Assembly (NCBI GenBank): GCA_934654475.1
Contig: CAKUFZ010000017.1
Location: 1-35,115, forward strand
DNA length: 35,115 nt
Reading direction: 5' to 3'
DNA from: an uncultured Coriobacteriales bacterium
Lineage (GTDB): Bacteria > Actinomycetota > Coriobacteriia > Coriobacteriales > UMGS124
Under the pieces are notes generated by a model, which was given only the letters and a program-made list of their open reading frames with translations, was not told the origin of the DNA and made no database searches. The translations under genes and the position numbers were made by a program. Of the stretch, positions 35,043 through 35,115 are shown piece after piece. The first letter of the stretch is position 1; every line of letters starts with the position of its first letter.

Positions 35043-35115
35043 TGAGCTGGCGATTCTTGCTGTGGGGGTACACCCGGTCCCATACCGAACCCGGAAGTTA
35101 AGCCCACACGCGCCG
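35043..35115 (+). rRNA. rrf: 5S ribosomal RNA (5' part, cut by window end)
   Basis: The conserved 5S core is clear: CUGGCG near the 5' end, then GGUCCCAUACCGAAC and CGGAAGUUAAGCCC. The distance from CUGGCG to CCGAAC is 38 nt, as in E. coli 5S, which places the 5' end near 35044. No 23S rRNA 3' end lies directly upstream; the nearest neighbour is the divergent glycyl radical operon. Confidence 0.93.

Overview
The window is GC-rich, gene-dense bacterial chromosome. The best match is an anaerobic actinobacterium of the class Coriobacteriia (Eggerthellaceae/Coriobacteriaceae type). This is inferred from two Tat-exported fumarate-reductase-like flavoproteins, each beside a membrane-spanning LuxR-type regulator, an ATP-dependent PEP carboxykinase, a selenocysteine formate dehydrogenase and a glycyl radical enzyme. 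The genus cannot be fixed from sequence reading alone.

Layout. Positions 1-3700: the terminator of an upstream gene, a Tat flavoprotein reductase, and a LuxR regulator with a polytopic membrane domain. Positions 3.9-8.1 kb: pckA with a strong terminator, then an MFS exporter/kinase-like gene pair. Positions 8.1-8.66 kb: a 517-bp AT-richer intergenic region with short repeats. Positions 8.66-23.9 kb: one unidirectional cluster for a formate hydrogenlyase of the energy-converting Hyf (hydrogenase-4/FHL-2) type. Its order is hydN-like ferredoxin, fdhF (in-frame UGA = selenocysteine, with SECIS hairpin), hyfA-B-C-D-E-F-G-H-I, hycH/hyfJ, hycI protease and focA, ending in a terminator. FocA would move formate across the membrane and FdhF would oxidise it. 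The ferredoxins would pass electrons to the [NiFe] site of HyfG/HyfI, and the antiporter-like subunits HyfB/D/E/F with HyfC could couple H2 production to ion translocation.

Positions 24.0-25.2 kb: a DUF3343 gene (a family proposed to handle Se/S), a small field of degenerate repeats, and a RelB/DinJ-type antitoxin with a PIN-domain toxin on the minus strand. Positions 25.2-29.4 kb: a second LuxR/flavoprotein pair, divergently transcribed across a palindrome-rich promoter region. This block is flanked on both sides by copies of the same 134-bp foldable repeat, which is the most unusual non-coding feature in the window. Positions 29.4-34.8 kb, minus strand: a ygbA-family gene, then a three-gene operon with glycyl radical enzyme, its radical-SAM activase and an NhaC-family transporter. 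The enzyme has an atypical active-site loop (Cys-x-Gln instead of Cys-x-Glu), so its substrate is open. The window ends inside a 5S rRNA gene that has no 23S rRNA directly upstream.

As a whole the region serves anaerobic energy metabolism: formate disposal as H2, exported flavin reductases for organic electron acceptors, and a glycyl-radical degradation module.
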